Assembly (NCBI RefSeq): GCF_000732605.1
Contig: NZ_JPME01000025.1
Location: 1 to 64,000, forward strand
DNA length: 64,000 nt
Reading direction: 5' to 3'
Origin: Lacrimispora celerecrescens
GTDB taxonomy: Bacteria > Bacillota > Clostridia > Lachnospirales > Lachnospiraceae
The notes under the pieces are model-generated. The model was given only the letters and a program-made list of their open reading frames with translations. It was not told the origin of the DNA and searched no databases. Below, piece by piece: positions 1 through 8,656 of the stretch. A program made the translations under genes and the position numbers. How positions within the stretch are numbered: the stretch's first letter is position 1; every line of letters begins with the position of its first letter.

Positions 1-15
1 AAAGGAGAACGCTCT

Positions 16-909
16 ATGCAAAGCACGAAAATACTCACTGACGAATCCATGATGGAGCTTGTCTCTCACGGTTCCTCCACCTTTCCATTTCAATATTATT
101 ACGAAGATGTAGGAAAGTTCGATAACAAGTGCATTGACTGGCACTGGCACAGGGAATTTGAACTGGTGTCTGTAACAGAAGGAATCCTGCAGTGTTCCAT
201 CGGCAACATCAATTACATACTGGAAGCAGGGGATGGGATTTTCATCAATTCCGGAGTCATTCACCGTTTTCTCTCAGCCGGTACCGCAGTTATCCCTAAC
301 GTATTGTTTGCATCCGATTTCATTGCCCCTGAAAATAGTTCTATTTATGACAAATACATGCTTCCCTTTCTCACTTCGGGTATTTCCCATTTTGTCCTAA
401 GAAGCAGTACTTACTGGCAGAAGGACGTTCTTTCCTCTCTTTCAAGGCTGTATGGCGTATGCGAAAATCCCGGTCCGTCCTGGGAGCTGGAAGCCCATAT
501 CATCGTTTGTCAGGTTTGGACCAGTTTGTTTGAACACCGGTTGGAATTTGCAACCATGGAAAATACGGGGGTAAGCAGGATTTCTCAGGCCCGGTTTAAA
601 GGCATGACCTGTTTTATTGAAGAAAACTACTGGAAAAAGATCACGTTGAAGGATATCGCCTCATCCGTGGGCGTAAGCAAGCGGGAGGCTCTGCGCTGTT
701 TTCAATGCTCCGTTCCGTTATCGCCCATAGAATATTTAAATAAATACCGGCTCCAGCAGGCATGGAAGCTACTCCTTCAAACGGACCGCTCCATAACAGA
801 CATTGCGGAGCATACCGGATTTGAGAGCACCAGCTATTTTGACCGTTTGTTTAAAAGAGAATTTCATATAACCCCCAGAAGGCATCGGAACAGTGGAAAG
901 AACTTATAA
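16..909 (+). CDS. AraC family transcriptional regulator
   Basis: This 297-residue protein is a DNA-binding regulator with an effector-sensing cupin and a C-terminal AraC reader. The cupin is seen at residues 41-90 (DWHWHREFEL, then GDGIFINSGVIH), the metal/ligand barrel typical of AraC proteins that answer to sugars or other small carbon compounds. Two helix-turn-helix motifs lie at about 209-230 (ITLKDIASSVGVSKREALR) and 260-283 (SITDIAEHTGFESTSYFDRL), followed by the usual FHITPRR ending. The start follows AAAGGAGAAC directly. Its target is unknown because the gene sits at the window edge; the small TfoX-like gene follows 33 bp downstream on the same strand. Confidence 0.9.
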   Translation: MQSTKILTDESMMELVSHGSSTFPFQYYYEDVGKFDNKCIDWHWHREFELVSVTEGILQCSIGNINYILEAGDGIFINSGVIHRFLSAGTAVIPNVLFASDFIAPENSSIYDKYMLPFLTSGISHFVLRSSTYWQKDVLSSLSRLYGVCENPGPSWELEAHIIVCQVWTSLFEHRLEFATMENTGVSRISQARFKGMTCFIEENYWKKITLKDIASSVGVSKREALRCFQCSVPLSPIEYLNKYRLQQAWKLLLQTDRSITDIAEHTGFESTSYFDRLFKREFHITPRRHRNSGKNL

Positions 910-942
910 ACATCGCCATGGAATATCAAAAGGAGGAACACA

Positions 943-1200
943 ATGGGAGAATTATCTAACCTTCCTAATATTGGAAAGGAAGTAGAACGTCAGCTGAATG
1001 AAACCGGAATCTTTACTTACGAAGATTTAAAGACAGCAGGTGCCAAAGAAGCCTGGCTAAAGATCCAGGCCATGGACTCCTCCGCCTGCATCCACCGTCT
1101 TTATGCTCTGGAAGGAGCAATTCGGGGAATAAAAAAAGGCCTCCTTCCTCAGGAGAGGAAAGAGGAATTGAAGGCATTTTATAATTTTCATAAATTATAA
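943..1200 (+). CDS. TfoX C-terminal domain protein
   Basis: An 85-residue protein that matches the stand-alone TfoX/Sxy C-terminal domain: LSNLPNIGKEVERQLNETGI at the start, then a helical segment ending in a Leu/Glu-rich stretch. The first part is a helix-hairpin-helix-like fold found in TfoX competence activators and in many small clostridial proteins of unknown role. The start is preceded by AAAGGAGGAACACA. It may be co-transcribed with the AraC gene upstream. A competence role is not supported, since the N-terminal TfoX domain is absent. Confidence 0.8.
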   Translation: MGELSNLPNIGKEVERQLNETGIFTYEDLKTAGAKEAWLKIQAMDSSACIHRLYALEGAIRGIKKGLLPQERKEELKAFYNFHKL

Positions 1201-1410
1201 AAGAAAGGGGCCTCCCAGCCAAATAAACCAAAAAAGAAAGAAAATCAAAAAGTATACGAGAACCACCAAAAGGCAGACTTCACCTGCCAATCGGTATTTT
1301 ATTAACCGAAAGCCTCTCATCCATTGATAGAAATAATAAAAAATAAACGCAATACCCAAAGCACCAATCAATATTGGCAGCCAGGCCATTAAAAGAAAGA
1401 TAAGATTCAT
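1195..1410 (-). CDS. small membrane protein, hypothetical
   Basis: A 71-residue, very hydrophobic protein with two likely membrane helices (about residues 2-28 and 42-66) separated by a basic loop (QWMRGFRLIKYR), which suggests that the loop is cytoplasmic. I do not recognise a family. The start has GGGAG about 8 bp upstream. The gene is convergent with the TfoX-like gene and their stop codons overlap by a few bases. It could be an unnamed clostridial small membrane protein; a chance ORF is less likely given its clean helix-loop-helix pattern. Confidence 0.55.
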   Translation of the reverse strand: MNLIFLLMAWLPILIGALGIAFIFYYFYQWMRGFRLIKYRLAGEVCLLVVLVYFLIFFLFWFIWLGGPFLL

Positions 1411-1485
1411 CGCATTACTCCCAAAAACCGTCCTATCCTTATCATCCCCTCTTTCTTCCCGCTTATAAGCAAAGGTCTGTAATAA

Positions 1486-1514
1486 AAACCCACCCTATGC
1501 AAAAGGGCGGGTTT
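1486..1514 (-). terminator. intrinsic terminator after gapN
   Basis: On the minus strand AAACCCGCCCT pairs with AGGGTGGGTTT (one A.C mismatch) and the stem runs into TTTTTATT. It lies 40 bp past the gapN stop codon. Confidence 0.75.
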
Positions 1515-1553
1515 CACACTGTTTCAGCTGCCTGACGGACAGCCCGGAACCAG

Positions 1554-3008
1554 TTATTCTGTTAAATTAATGGTGATTGCTTTTGGCCTTGTCATTGCTT
1601 CTATGGAATACTTCACTCCCTGGGTTCCCATACCGGAGGCCTTTACTCCTAAAAATGGGAAGTGATCCGGGCCTCTTTCTGTTTTATTGTTAATCTGTAC
1701 GGTTCCCACTTCTAACTTTTCAGCTATACGGAAGGCTTTATTGATATCTTTGGTAAATACAGAAGTCTGTAAGCCATATTCTGAGCGGTTGGCTATCTCT
1801 ACCGCTTCATCCATATCTTTTACCCGGATAATAGGAAGAATGGGGGAGAACGGTTCTTTCCATGCAATCTCCATATCCACAGTTACCTTATCCAGCAAAG
1901 TTGGATAGACTAAATTTCCTTCTCTTTTATTTCCAACAATGAGCTCTGCACCTTTTGCAATGGCATCCTGAATTAAGAATTCTGCAAAATCAGCCGCTTT
2001 CTGATCGATCAGAGGGGTGACTACCACGTTATCTCTTGGATCTCCCACAGCTAATTTTTCAATTCCCGTTTTCAGCATATCTACCAGCTGATCCGCTATC
2101 TTGTCAGTGGTAATAATACGCTTAACTGCCGTACAACGCTGTCCGGAATAAGAGAATGCACCTTCTACAATATTACTTGCCGCATATTTTAAATCGGCAT
2201 CTTCCAGTACAAGGGCTGCATCTTTCCCCCCAAGTTCCAGTAACAGAGGGGTCATACAGGATATCTTGGATAAATGCCTGCCTACCTCCGTACTGCCTGT
2301 AAAATTAATGAAATTAATATTTTCATGAGTTACGATATAGTCACCGATCTCACTCCCCTTACCGGTAACTGTCTGCAATACTCCCTCCGGCAGTCCGGCA
2401 TCCTGTAATGCTTTTACAAGATGTAGGGCACTGATGGCCCCCTGGGTCGCCGGTTTTAATATTACCGTATTGCCCCCCATAAGCGCCGGTCCTATCTTGG
2501 AGGCTGATAAATTAATGGGGTAATTAAACGGTGATATGGCCAGTACGGTACCTAGCGGAACCCTTCTTACATATGAAATTTTATTGCGGGAACCACCCGG
2601 GAAATTCTCCCCGCTTACTGCAATTCCTTCCAGGCTTTTTCCTGCGTCTGCAGTAAACCGGAGAAAATCTGCGGTTCGCTTCACTTCTGATACAGAAGAT
2701 TTCCTATCTTTTGCAATCTCCATCATCAAAATATCCGCGATCTCTTCTGCCCTTTCCTCCAATATCTCTGCAGCCTTATAAAGGATCCGTGCCTTTTCAA
2801 ATATTGGAACACCGGCCCAGGAAGAAAGACCTTCTTTGGAATACCGGATGACCTCATCAACCTCTTCTTTACTGACTGCCTGTATCTCACCGATAAAAGA
2901 ACCGTCTACAGGGGATGTTACGGTAATGACATTCCCCGATGCGGATTCCATCCACCTGCCATTGACTAAGTTACCATAAACCAGCTTTTCATTACATAAC
3001 TCTGACAT
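1554..3008 (-). CDS. gapN: non-phosphorylating NADP-dependent glyceraldehyde-3-phosphate dehydrogenase
   Basis: GapN oxidises glyceraldehyde-3-phosphate straight to 3-phosphoglycerate with NADP+, bypassing ATP formation and supplying NADPH. The 484-residue chain is an aldehyde dehydrogenase: SPFNYP around 159-164 (oxyanion Asn162), LELGGKDAAL with general base Glu258, and SGQRCTAVKR with nucleophile Cys292. The C-terminal part (INNKTERGPDHFPFLGVK, then GTQGVKYSIEAMT) is the signature that separates GapN from other ALDHs. An upstream in-frame Met at 3077 is rejected because the Met at 3008 has AAAGGAGAGGATAAT in front of it. Monocistronic, with its own terminator. Confidence 0.88.
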   Translation of the reverse strand: MSELCNEKLVYGNLVNGRWMESASGNVITVTSPVDGSFIGEIQAVSKEEVDEVIRYSKEGLSSWAGVPIFEKARILYKAAEILEERAEEIADILMMEIAKDRKSSVSEVKRTADFLRFTADAGKSLEGIAVSGENFPGGSRNKISYVRRVPLGTVLAISPFNYPINLSASKIGPALMGGNTVILKPATQGAISALHLVKALQDAGLPEGVLQTVTGKGSEIGDYIVTHENINFINFTGSTEVGRHLSKISCMTPLLLELGGKDAALVLEDADLKYAASNIVEGAFSYSGQRCTAVKRIITTDKIADQLVDMLKTGIEKLAVGDPRDNVVVTPLIDQKAADFAEFLIQDAIAKGAELIVGNKREGNLVYPTLLDKVTVDMEIAWKEPFSPILPIIRVKDMDEAVEIANRSEYGLQTSVFTKDINKAFRIAEKLEVGTVQINNKTERGPDHFPFLGVKASGMGTQGVKYSIEAMTRPKAITINLTE

Positions 3009-3097
3009 ATTATCCTCTCCTTTCAATACAATTATAATTTCTATTTGTATGTAATATATCCTGGAGACAAGAATCACATGTCAATAACATTGTTTGC

Positions 3098-4003
3098 TTA
3101 TCTGTTAACCAAAAACTTCATATAGCGGATGAATACATAAACCACCAGGCATACTGCAATAACAGTTTCAGCAAGCACGATGACAGGTAAAAATCCTACG
3201 GCATATCCCATCTTTGCCAGGAACGCTGTTGACATCTTCATTGCAATGGCACTGATCACAACCGGGAATGTAAAGGCTGCATAGCTTGGGTAAAATGGCA
3301 AGGCAAGGAACCTTGGCAGATAAACCAGTACAGTAATATATAAGATTCCCGCTAATACCATGAGAAAGAGAACCATTGTCACAGATTTTGTTTCCACGGA
3401 CTGTAAGTATCCGGCCAGGCAAAGGCTCACCGGAGCCGTATAGATGCAAAACAGCGGCCTTGCCGGTTCTGCAATTTCCCTGTATTTCACATACCGCATC
3501 GTTACAAGAACCAGTAGAATCAGGCAACAGACCAGACCGAACCAGAAAATGCCGGTTCCAACCCCTGTGAGTCCAAATGCAGGAGCCGTCACACTGGCCG
3601 TCACAATTCCCACATACACGATGTAATAGCTGGCAAATACGGTTTTCATATTCAGCTTGTAAAGAAAACGTGCGGTAAAATACAACATAAGAAGAACGTG
3701 CAGGGCAATGCCAATATACCAGATATAAACTGCACTGCCTCCAATAAAGGGCTTGGCATAAGCAGATAACAGAATGACCGCCATGGAGAAAGTCCCAGAT
3801 ATACTTGCCATCACCGGATTTTTCATATCCTCTTTTACCATATCAAAATGAAAGATACACTTACACAAAAATAAAATCGCCAGTACAGCGGATATGATAC
3901 CGCAAACCAGGCGGATGGACTCTGAGTAGCTTTGAAGGAGATTTCCCAAGGCCGCAAAACCAAGGGAAAGCCCTGCCATGGGAATGGGAACTTTTTTAAT
4001 CAT
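3098..4003 (-). CDS. TDT family transporter
   Basis: A 301-residue polytopic membrane protein with about ten helices, matching the tellurite-resistance/dicarboxylate transporter (TDT) family, whose members move C4-dicarboxylates, sulfite or chloride-like anions. Seen features are IPMAGLSLGFAALGNL at the N-terminus and repeated hydrophobic spans without soluble domains. I chose the Met at 4003, which follows GGAGGAATGTC; the upstream Met at 4030 lies inside the preceding gene without a ribosome site. The start overlaps the 3' end of the C_GCAxxG_C_C gene by 8 bp, so the two are translationally coupled. The substrate is unknown; the shared operator described at 4586 makes a selenium or sulfur oxyanion worth testing. 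Confidence 0.8.
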   Translation of the reverse strand: MIKKVPIPMAGLSLGFAALGNLLQSYSESIRLVCGIISAVLAILFLCKCIFHFDMVKEDMKNPVMASISGTFSMAVILLSAYAKPFIGGSAVYIWYIGIALHVLLMLYFTARFLYKLNMKTVFASYYIVYVGIVTASVTAPAFGLTGVGTGIFWFGLVCCLILLVLVTMRYVKYREIAEPARPLFCIYTAPVSLCLAGYLQSVETKSVTMVLFLMVLAGILYITVLVYLPRFLALPFYPSYAAFTFPVVISAIAMKMSTAFLAKMGYAVGFLPVIVLAETVIAVCLVVYVFIRYMKFLVNR

Positions 4004-4496
4004 GACATTCCTCCGCAGACTCATGCTCATCGGTATTCGTAAGACCGTATTCCCGCACTACGATCTCAGCCACCTTTCTAGCTACCATTCCTGTAAAGCG
4101 GATGCACTGTTCCTTGTGCTCTCCCCTTCCCATATCAAACTCTTTGGTCAGGATCCGGCAGCATAGGGCATTCTTCCCGTTGCTTTCCTTAAACCAGTCG
4201 TGAAGCTCCTTTGACACTTCTAAGTTCTTTTCTACCTTTGGGTCTCCCTGTCTTGTCCGTCCAAAGAATATACCAAGAGCCATCACTCCGCCGGAAACCG
4301 CCCCGCACAGGCACTTGGACCGTCCGATCCCAACGGGGAAGCCGGATGCCATGGCTATGATTTCTTCCGGTAAATCCAATTCAAAGTTTGACCGCATGGA
4401 ACTAACAACTGCCTCCGAGCAAAAAAATCCTCCCCGAAACAGAGCTTCCGCATCATCTCCGATCTTCTTTACACTAACCGCCTGTTTCACATTCAT
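3996..4496 (-). CDS. C_GCAxxG_C_C family redox protein
   Basis: A 166-residue protein with the spaced cysteines of the C_GCAxxG_C_C family: GGFFCSEAV near residue 26, CLCGAVSGGVMALG near 62-75, ALCC near 111-112 and KEQCIRF near 130. These families are thought to bind a metal or take part in electron transfer, and they occur widely in anaerobes, often next to transporters; the precise reaction is not known. AGGAGGATACTAGAG precedes the start. It is first in a two-gene unit with the TDT transporter. A 22-bp operator-like sequence (4586-4607), nearly identical to one before selD, lies 90 bp upstream. Confidence 0.82.
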   Translation of the reverse strand: MNVKQAVSVKKIGDDAEALFRGGFFCSEAVVSSMRSNFELDLPEEIIAMASGFPVGIGRSKCLCGAVSGGVMALGIFFGRTRQGDPKVEKNLEVSKELHDWFKESNGKNALCCRILTKEFDMGRGEHKEQCIRFTGMVARKVAEIVVREYGLTNTDEHESAEECHD

Positions 4497-4585
4497 CTCT
4501 AGTATCCTCCTGCATGTTTATTGATACCTATATTCTATTAAGATTTAAGGCTTACGTCCAATTCATAAATACTATAAATAAGCCC

Positions 4586-4607
4586 TACTTATAGATATTA
4601 TCTATCA
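4586..4607 (-). promoter_or_regulatory. operator-like 22-bp sequence, copy 1
   Basis: The core ATAGATATTATCTAT is a perfect 15-bp palindrome of the ATAG-N7-CTAT form typical of LysR-type regulator sites. The whole 22-bp stretch matches 42392-42413, before selD, at 21 positions in the same orientation to its downstream gene. It lies 90 bp before the C_GCAxxG_C_C start and overlaps the last codons of the tocopherol-cyclase-like gene. TATAAG inside its right end could be a -10 element. Confidence 0.55.
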
Positions 4608-5488
4608 ACATACTCGAAGCTTACATGGTCACTTGTCAAGTCAAATATCAGTTCCTCCTCTTTATACAGTAAAAATCTTGCTAACAATAAATGCTCCTCT
4701 TTTATAGAGCGCACCATCCTTCCCAGATCCGGAGCCAGAAGCGGATGGGAAAACCCTGTTTTTTTTATCCTGTTCCGATTTGTTAAAAATATTTTAAATG
4801 TATAGTTACCCTGCTTTAATATAACTGCAGTTTCTCTTTTGCATACCACCTTGACTCCCAGATAGGTGGCAAAGCGGTATTCCCGGCCTTTATACTGAAT
4901 GACACAGATGCAGCCCTGAAAACTGTGTCCGATAAAAGGAATGTGGGCAATGGAAACCATGACCGATGCCTCTTGCGGAAAGCGGTTGCATTGAAGCCAT
5001 AAATAATCCCTGGGAAAGGATCTGCCCCTGTCTCCCTCTATATATCCCTTTTCCCCTTGAAAATCCAGGACCTTTCCATTAACCGTAAGGCTTCCCCTAA
5101 GAGCGTGGGACATGCTGATAATCTCATGCCTGCATTCCATAAAGGGAACCCATTGAAAGGGGCCCATGATGGTATAATTAATGGGATTTAAGGAGCCGTA
5201 GCGGATCATTCCCTGAATCGTAATATCCTCTGACTGAATATCCACCATAACGCCGGTCAGGGAAAAAATATTACTTCCAAGAACAATCCTTTTTCTCTTT
5301 CTGTCAACCAGATAATTCTCCTCTTCAAAGTCCAGGGAATAAGAATTTTCATTCCATATAATCTGCAAAAACGGGTGCTTTACTCCCTTTTCATCCACGC
5401 TATGACCGGGAATAAAGGCTAAGACCGTATCTGCATTCTGATGTTTAAAATACCAGCCCTCAAAAAACGCATTTCCAAACTTGGCCAT
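4598..5488 (-). CDS. tocopherol cyclase family protein
   Basis: This 296-residue protein resembles the tocopherol cyclase family (two lipocalin-like beta-barrel halves), with the opening FFEGWYFKHQ and later GPFQWVPFMECRHEIISM and GYIEGDRGRSFP, all recognisable in bacterial members. Plants use the family to close the chromanol ring of vitamin E, but an anaerobic Firmicute has no known tocopherol, so the bacterial function is unknown; lipid or quinone-like ligand binding is only a guess. The Met at 5488 is preferred over 5536 because the conserved region begins immediately after it and AAGAAGGGACG lies upstream. It is a single gene with a terminator region upstream at 5592-5627. Confidence 0.8.
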   Translation of the reverse strand: MAKFGNAFFEGWYFKHQNADTVLAFIPGHSVDEKGVKHPFLQIIWNENSYSLDFEEENYLVDRKRKRIVLGSNIFSLTGVMVDIQSEDITIQGMIRYGSLNPINYTIMGPFQWVPFMECRHEIISMSHALRGSLTVNGKVLDFQGEKGYIEGDRGRSFPRDYLWLQCNRFPQEASVMVSIAHIPFIGHSFQGCICVIQYKGREYRFATYLGVKVVCKRETAVILKQGNYTFKIFLTNRNRIKKTGFSHPLLAPDLGRMVRSIKEEHLLLARFLLYKEEELIFDLTSDHVSFEYVDR

Positions 5489-5591
5489 ACTACTCGTCCC
5501 TTCTTTTTCATCATTTTCTAACCATAGGGTTACCAAATATCAGGGAACATAGTCAGAAAAAGCATGTTTAATATTTTATGGAAATGATCCG

Positions 5592-5627
5592 AAAAAGGCC
5601 CGTCCCTTTCTGGGACGAGCCTTTTTT
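5592..5627. terminator. bidirectional terminator after the GGDEF/HD-GYP gene
   Basis: AAAAAGGC-C-CGTCCC pairs with GGGACG-A-GCCTTTTT around a five-base loop. T-runs appear on both strands. It lies 14 bp past the stop of the minus-strand GGDEF/HD-GYP gene. Confidence 0.8.
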
Positions 5628-5640
5628 AATCTTTCTTAAT

Positions 5641-7320
5641 TTAAACGCTGACTTTTACATCATAAACAACCTTGTCAATAAATACATTGACGTACTCCCC
5701 GCAAAACTGCGTACCGGCTCCCTTAACCAGCTCACTGATCGCATATTCCCTGGGCAGCGCCTGGCGATAGCTTCTTTCACTGATCATCGCATCGTATGCA
5801 TCTGCAATGGCAATGATCCTGGACTGGACCGGTATTTCATTTCCTTTAAGTCCCTTCGGGTAGCCATTTCCATCCCACCGTTCATGATGGGCCAGAACGT
5901 AATCCGCCATCTCTGACAGCTCATTGACCGAGCTTAAGATGCGATATCCGATTTCCGGGTGCTTTTTAATTTCAACCCATTCCTCTTCTACCAGTTTTCC
6001 GTTTTTATTCAATATCCCTTCTTCAATTGCAACCTTGCCGATATCATGGAGCAATCCAACGGTCTTTAGCTCTTTTACTTCATCTTCCTGCAGTCCAAGG
6101 GCTGTCCCCATTTTTTCACACAGCTCTGAAACGCGGAGGGAATGCTGTTCTTCTCTTGGATTTTTTTCATGAAGGGCCGCCATAACCGTATATATGGTCT
6201 TTCCCCTTATCCCCGCACTCTCCAGCAGTTTTTTCTTATACATATAGTCCTCAGCTTTTTTAAGCACTTCTAATATGGATTCTTCCTCCCTGTCCTTTAT
6301 GCTGTATCCAAAAGAAACGGAAAGAGTAATCTTATTTACGGCTTCAAGCTTTGTCCTTTCATTGATCCTGCCGATCAATTCTTTAATTTCCTTTTCATCG
6401 GTATTAGGAGAAAGTATAATGAATTCATCGCCTCCCAGACGGCATATGATGTCCTTTTCCCTGAAGCCCTCTCTCAATACTTCGGTCACTTTTTGAATAT
6501 ATTTATCTCCCACTGTGTGTCCGAAGGAATCGTTTACAAGCTTTAACCCATTGATGTCAGCCATGGTAATAATTAACGGAAAATAGTTCTTGGAATTCAG
6601 CCTCTGCAGCTGTTCCTCAAACAGCCTTCTATTGTATAATCCGGTTAGCTGGTCATGATAGCTTAAATAATGCAGCCGCTCCTCCGCCTGCTTGCTTCCG
6701 GTAATGTCATTTAAAATAACGACCAGCTGGTTTTCCTTTGGACGGGACGCCAGTACTTCATAGTAATAATTTGTATTCTTCTGAAACTTCTCGTAGCAGG
6801 TTGATTCTCCTGTTTTAATGGTCCAGATCAGCCTGTCCAAGTTTTGCGGTTCTATATTTTTATGTATTTCGGAAAAATATTTTCCTGATATCTCTTCTTT
6901 TTTTAATCCGGTCAGGATTTCATGGCTGTGATTAGAATCTATAAGCCTATATTTGAAAATATCTTCTCCGGAGGCACCCTCATACAATGCCATGCCTAGC
7001 TGCATCTGGTTTATAATAGCCTTATATTTCTCCTCACTTACGCTTAATTTGTGGTCAGCCAGCCTCACCTTCCTTAAAAGATTGGAAATTAAATAATAGA
7101 GAAGCAAGGCAGTAAACAAAACATAGACCATTCCCTTATAAGTATGAATCACCAGCCTTGCAGAAGGATTGGAAACGAGCCGGTTCACAATTCTGTCGGA
7201 AAAATCAATCCAGACAAAACCAAAAATCAAATACATGAAGCAGATTTTAATTCCTTCCTTTTTTAAAGGATCTCTTTTACCCTTAAAATCACCCATTTTA
7301 CCCTTTAACCATTTAATCAT
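5641..7320 (-). CDS. membrane PAS-GGDEF-HD-GYP cyclic-di-GMP protein
   Basis: A 559-residue signalling protein that can in principle both make and break cyclic di-GMP. Two membrane helices lie at about 25-40 and 62-80, a PAS-like sensor at about 95-210, a GGDEF cyclase domain at about 220-370 and an HD-GYP phosphodiesterase at about 375-555. The cyclase motif is intact (RLGGDEF, 294-300) and an inhibitory I-site RxxD sits at 287-290, exactly five residues before it. The phosphodiesterase motifs are also intact: HDIGK from 425, HHE at 478-480 and GYP at 486-488. With both sites intact, its net activity cannot be read from sequence. It is monocistronic. Confidence 0.92.
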   Translation of the reverse strand: MIKWLKGKMGDFKGKRDPLKKEGIKICFMYLIFGFVWIDFSDRIVNRLVSNPSARLVIHTYKGMVYVLFTALLLYYLISNLLRKVRLADHKLSVSEEKYKAIINQMQLGMALYEGASGEDIFKYRLIDSNHSHEILTGLKKEEISGKYFSEIHKNIEPQNLDRLIWTIKTGESTCYEKFQKNTNYYYEVLASRPKENQLVVILNDITGSKQAEERLHYLSYHDQLTGLYNRRLFEEQLQRLNSKNYFPLIITMADINGLKLVNDSFGHTVGDKYIQKVTEVLREGFREKDIICRLGGDEFIILSPNTDEKEIKELIGRINERTKLEAVNKITLSVSFGYSIKDREEESILEVLKKAEDYMYKKKLLESAGIRGKTIYTVMAALHEKNPREEQHSLRVSELCEKMGTALGLQEDEVKELKTVGLLHDIGKVAIEEGILNKNGKLVEEEWVEIKKHPEIGYRILSSVNELSEMADYVLAHHERWDGNGYPKGLKGNEIPVQSRIIAIADAYDAMISERSYRQALPREYAISELVKGAGTQFCGEYVNVFIDKVVYDVKVSV

Positions 7321-7413
7321 GCTACTCCCCCTTTAAATGGTATTATACACTATTTTCATTTTATAAGAAACATTTTACCAATTTTTTCATTTCAATTATG
7401 ACCGGACATAACA

Positions 7414-7446
7414 AAAAAAGAAGGGCTGGCGGTACCCTTCTTTTTT
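7414..7446 (-). terminator. intrinsic terminator after flavin reductase gene
   Basis: AAAAAAGAAGGG pairs perfectly with CCCTTCTTTTTT (7435-7446) around a nine-base loop, ending in a T-run on either strand. It is 36 bp after the flavin reductase stop and also close to the promoter side of the GGDEF gene. Confidence 0.8.
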
Positions 7447-7482
7447 AACTTTACTAGTATTTTATTTACCTAAGCGGCGTGA

Positions 7483-7989
7483 TCATTCGTCGTCCTTTAA
7501 TACTTTAACGATTTCTCCTATGATAGTATCATGGTAATCTTTGTTCGGATAGTTTTGCTTATCAATAGCCGGATCAAAAAAGCAAACGGGTTCCAGCCTC
7601 TGCTTATAAAGCTTGCGGCAGATAAGCACCAGCCTTGCTTCAGAAAAGTAAGGAGCCTCTGCGTCAAAAACAGGGGTAAGTCCGCTCTCTTTCTCTTTAT
7701 CCACGTCACGTCCGGAATGGGCGCCGCAGAAGTTTAAAGCGGATCTGCAATTATCACCGAAAAAGCTAAGGGCGTAATATTCGCTCTTGTCAATGAATTC
7801 CAAGGTATATCTCTGGGGACGAAGCACAATGGTAGATACGCTCTTATTCCACATGATTCCAAGCCCGCCCCAGCTGGCTGTCATCATATTATACTTTATC
7901 TCACTGCCGGCAGAAACCAGCATCCACTCTTTTCCTATCATTTTAAATGGATCCATGGTCACTTCTTTTAAATCAACTGGTCTTAACAT
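7483..7989 (-). CDS. flavin reductase family protein (FMN-binding split barrel)
   Basis: A 168-residue flavin-binding protein of the DIM6/NTAB split-barrel group. It shows the family pattern: a short N-terminal strand, MLVSAGSEIKYNMMTASWGGLGIMWNK with the FMN-phosphate contacts, and YALSFFGDNCRSALNFCGAHSGRDVDK. Members reduce FMN with NAD(P)H or carry electrons. It starts after GGAGGTATTAAC and lies 69 bp beyond mocA, so it could be the last gene of the Moco/purine gene train or separate. What it reduces is unknown; a link to the flavoprotein YgfK or to XdhB is only positional. Confidence 0.85.
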   Translation of the reverse strand: MLRPVDLKEVTMDPFKMIGKEWMLVSAGSEIKYNMMTASWGGLGIMWNKSVSTIVLRPQRYTLEFIDKSEYYALSFFGDNCRSALNFCGAHSGRDVDKEKESGLTPVFDAEAPYFSEARLVLICRKLYKQRLEPVCFFDPAIDKQNYPNKDYHDTIIGEIVKVLKDDE

Positions 7990-8058
7990 GTTAATACCTC
8001 CATACTTTTAATGTCTTTTATTATATATTCCCATATTATATAACAAATTAATCGAAGA

Positions 8059-8634
8059 TCAGGATTCGGAATCTTTCCGCACATCAATATCCACCAGCTC
8101 CAGGCCATCCACCACCTCGTGAAGGTACAAATCTTCAATATGTCTCCGGATGACACGCTTACCTCCCACATCTCCTTCTAATTTCAGAAGCTCCTTAAGG
8201 TAGTTCTTAGAGAAGATGGCCGGGTTTCCCAAAGCGCCCATGTTGCATAAACAGCCGATTCCCTTTCCGCTGTTTCGCCAGCCCCTTACCAGATCTCTTA
8301 TGGTAGCTGCCTTTAAATATGGCTGGTCACAGACCGCAAAACAATAATCCGTTTCTTCATTTTCAAGCACTTCCAGAGCCAGATGTATGGAATGAGAGAT
8401 GCCAAGGCTGCTTTCCTCGTTTACCACTACCTCATACCCATAATCGCTCATGCAACTCATGATCTCCTGGTACTGGGTAACAACCACCTTCCTGTCAAAG
8501 ATGTCGTCCGGAAGCTTTTCCACTTCCTCTAAAATGTATTGGTACATGGGTTTCCCATTGAATTCATGAAGCAGCTTATTGCCGTTAAATCTTCGGCTGT
8601 CACCCGCTGCCAGAAGGATAAGTGCCAGTTTCAT
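8059..8634 (-). CDS. mocA: MocA-like molybdenum cofactor nucleotidyltransferase
   Basis: A 191-residue nucleotidyltransferase of the MobA/MocA fold. LILLAAGDSRRFNGNKLLHEFNGKPM (about residues 5-30) is the nucleotide-binding signature with the catalytic Arg and Lys, and CDQPYL (about 97-102) is the metal-binding motif. MocA attaches CMP to molybdopterin for the xanthine dehydrogenase class of enzymes, which fits the xdhABC operon in this window. The start has GGAGGTTTGATGGC. It follows yqeB by 22 bp and closes the cofactor block. The alternative, MobA making the guanine dinucleotide, is less likely because no DMSO-reductase-type enzyme is seen here. Confidence 0.85.
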   Translation of the reverse strand: MKLALILLAAGDSRRFNGNKLLHEFNGKPMYQYILEEVEKLPDDIFDRKVVVTQYQEIMSCMSDYGYEVVVNEESSLGISHSIHLALEVLENEETDYCFAVCDQPYLKAATIRDLVRGWRNSGKGIGCLCNMGALGNPAIFSKNYLKELLKLEGDVGGKRVIRRHIEDLYLHEVVDGLELVDIDVRKDSES

Positions 8635-8656
8635 GCCATCAAACCTCCTCTTTTCA

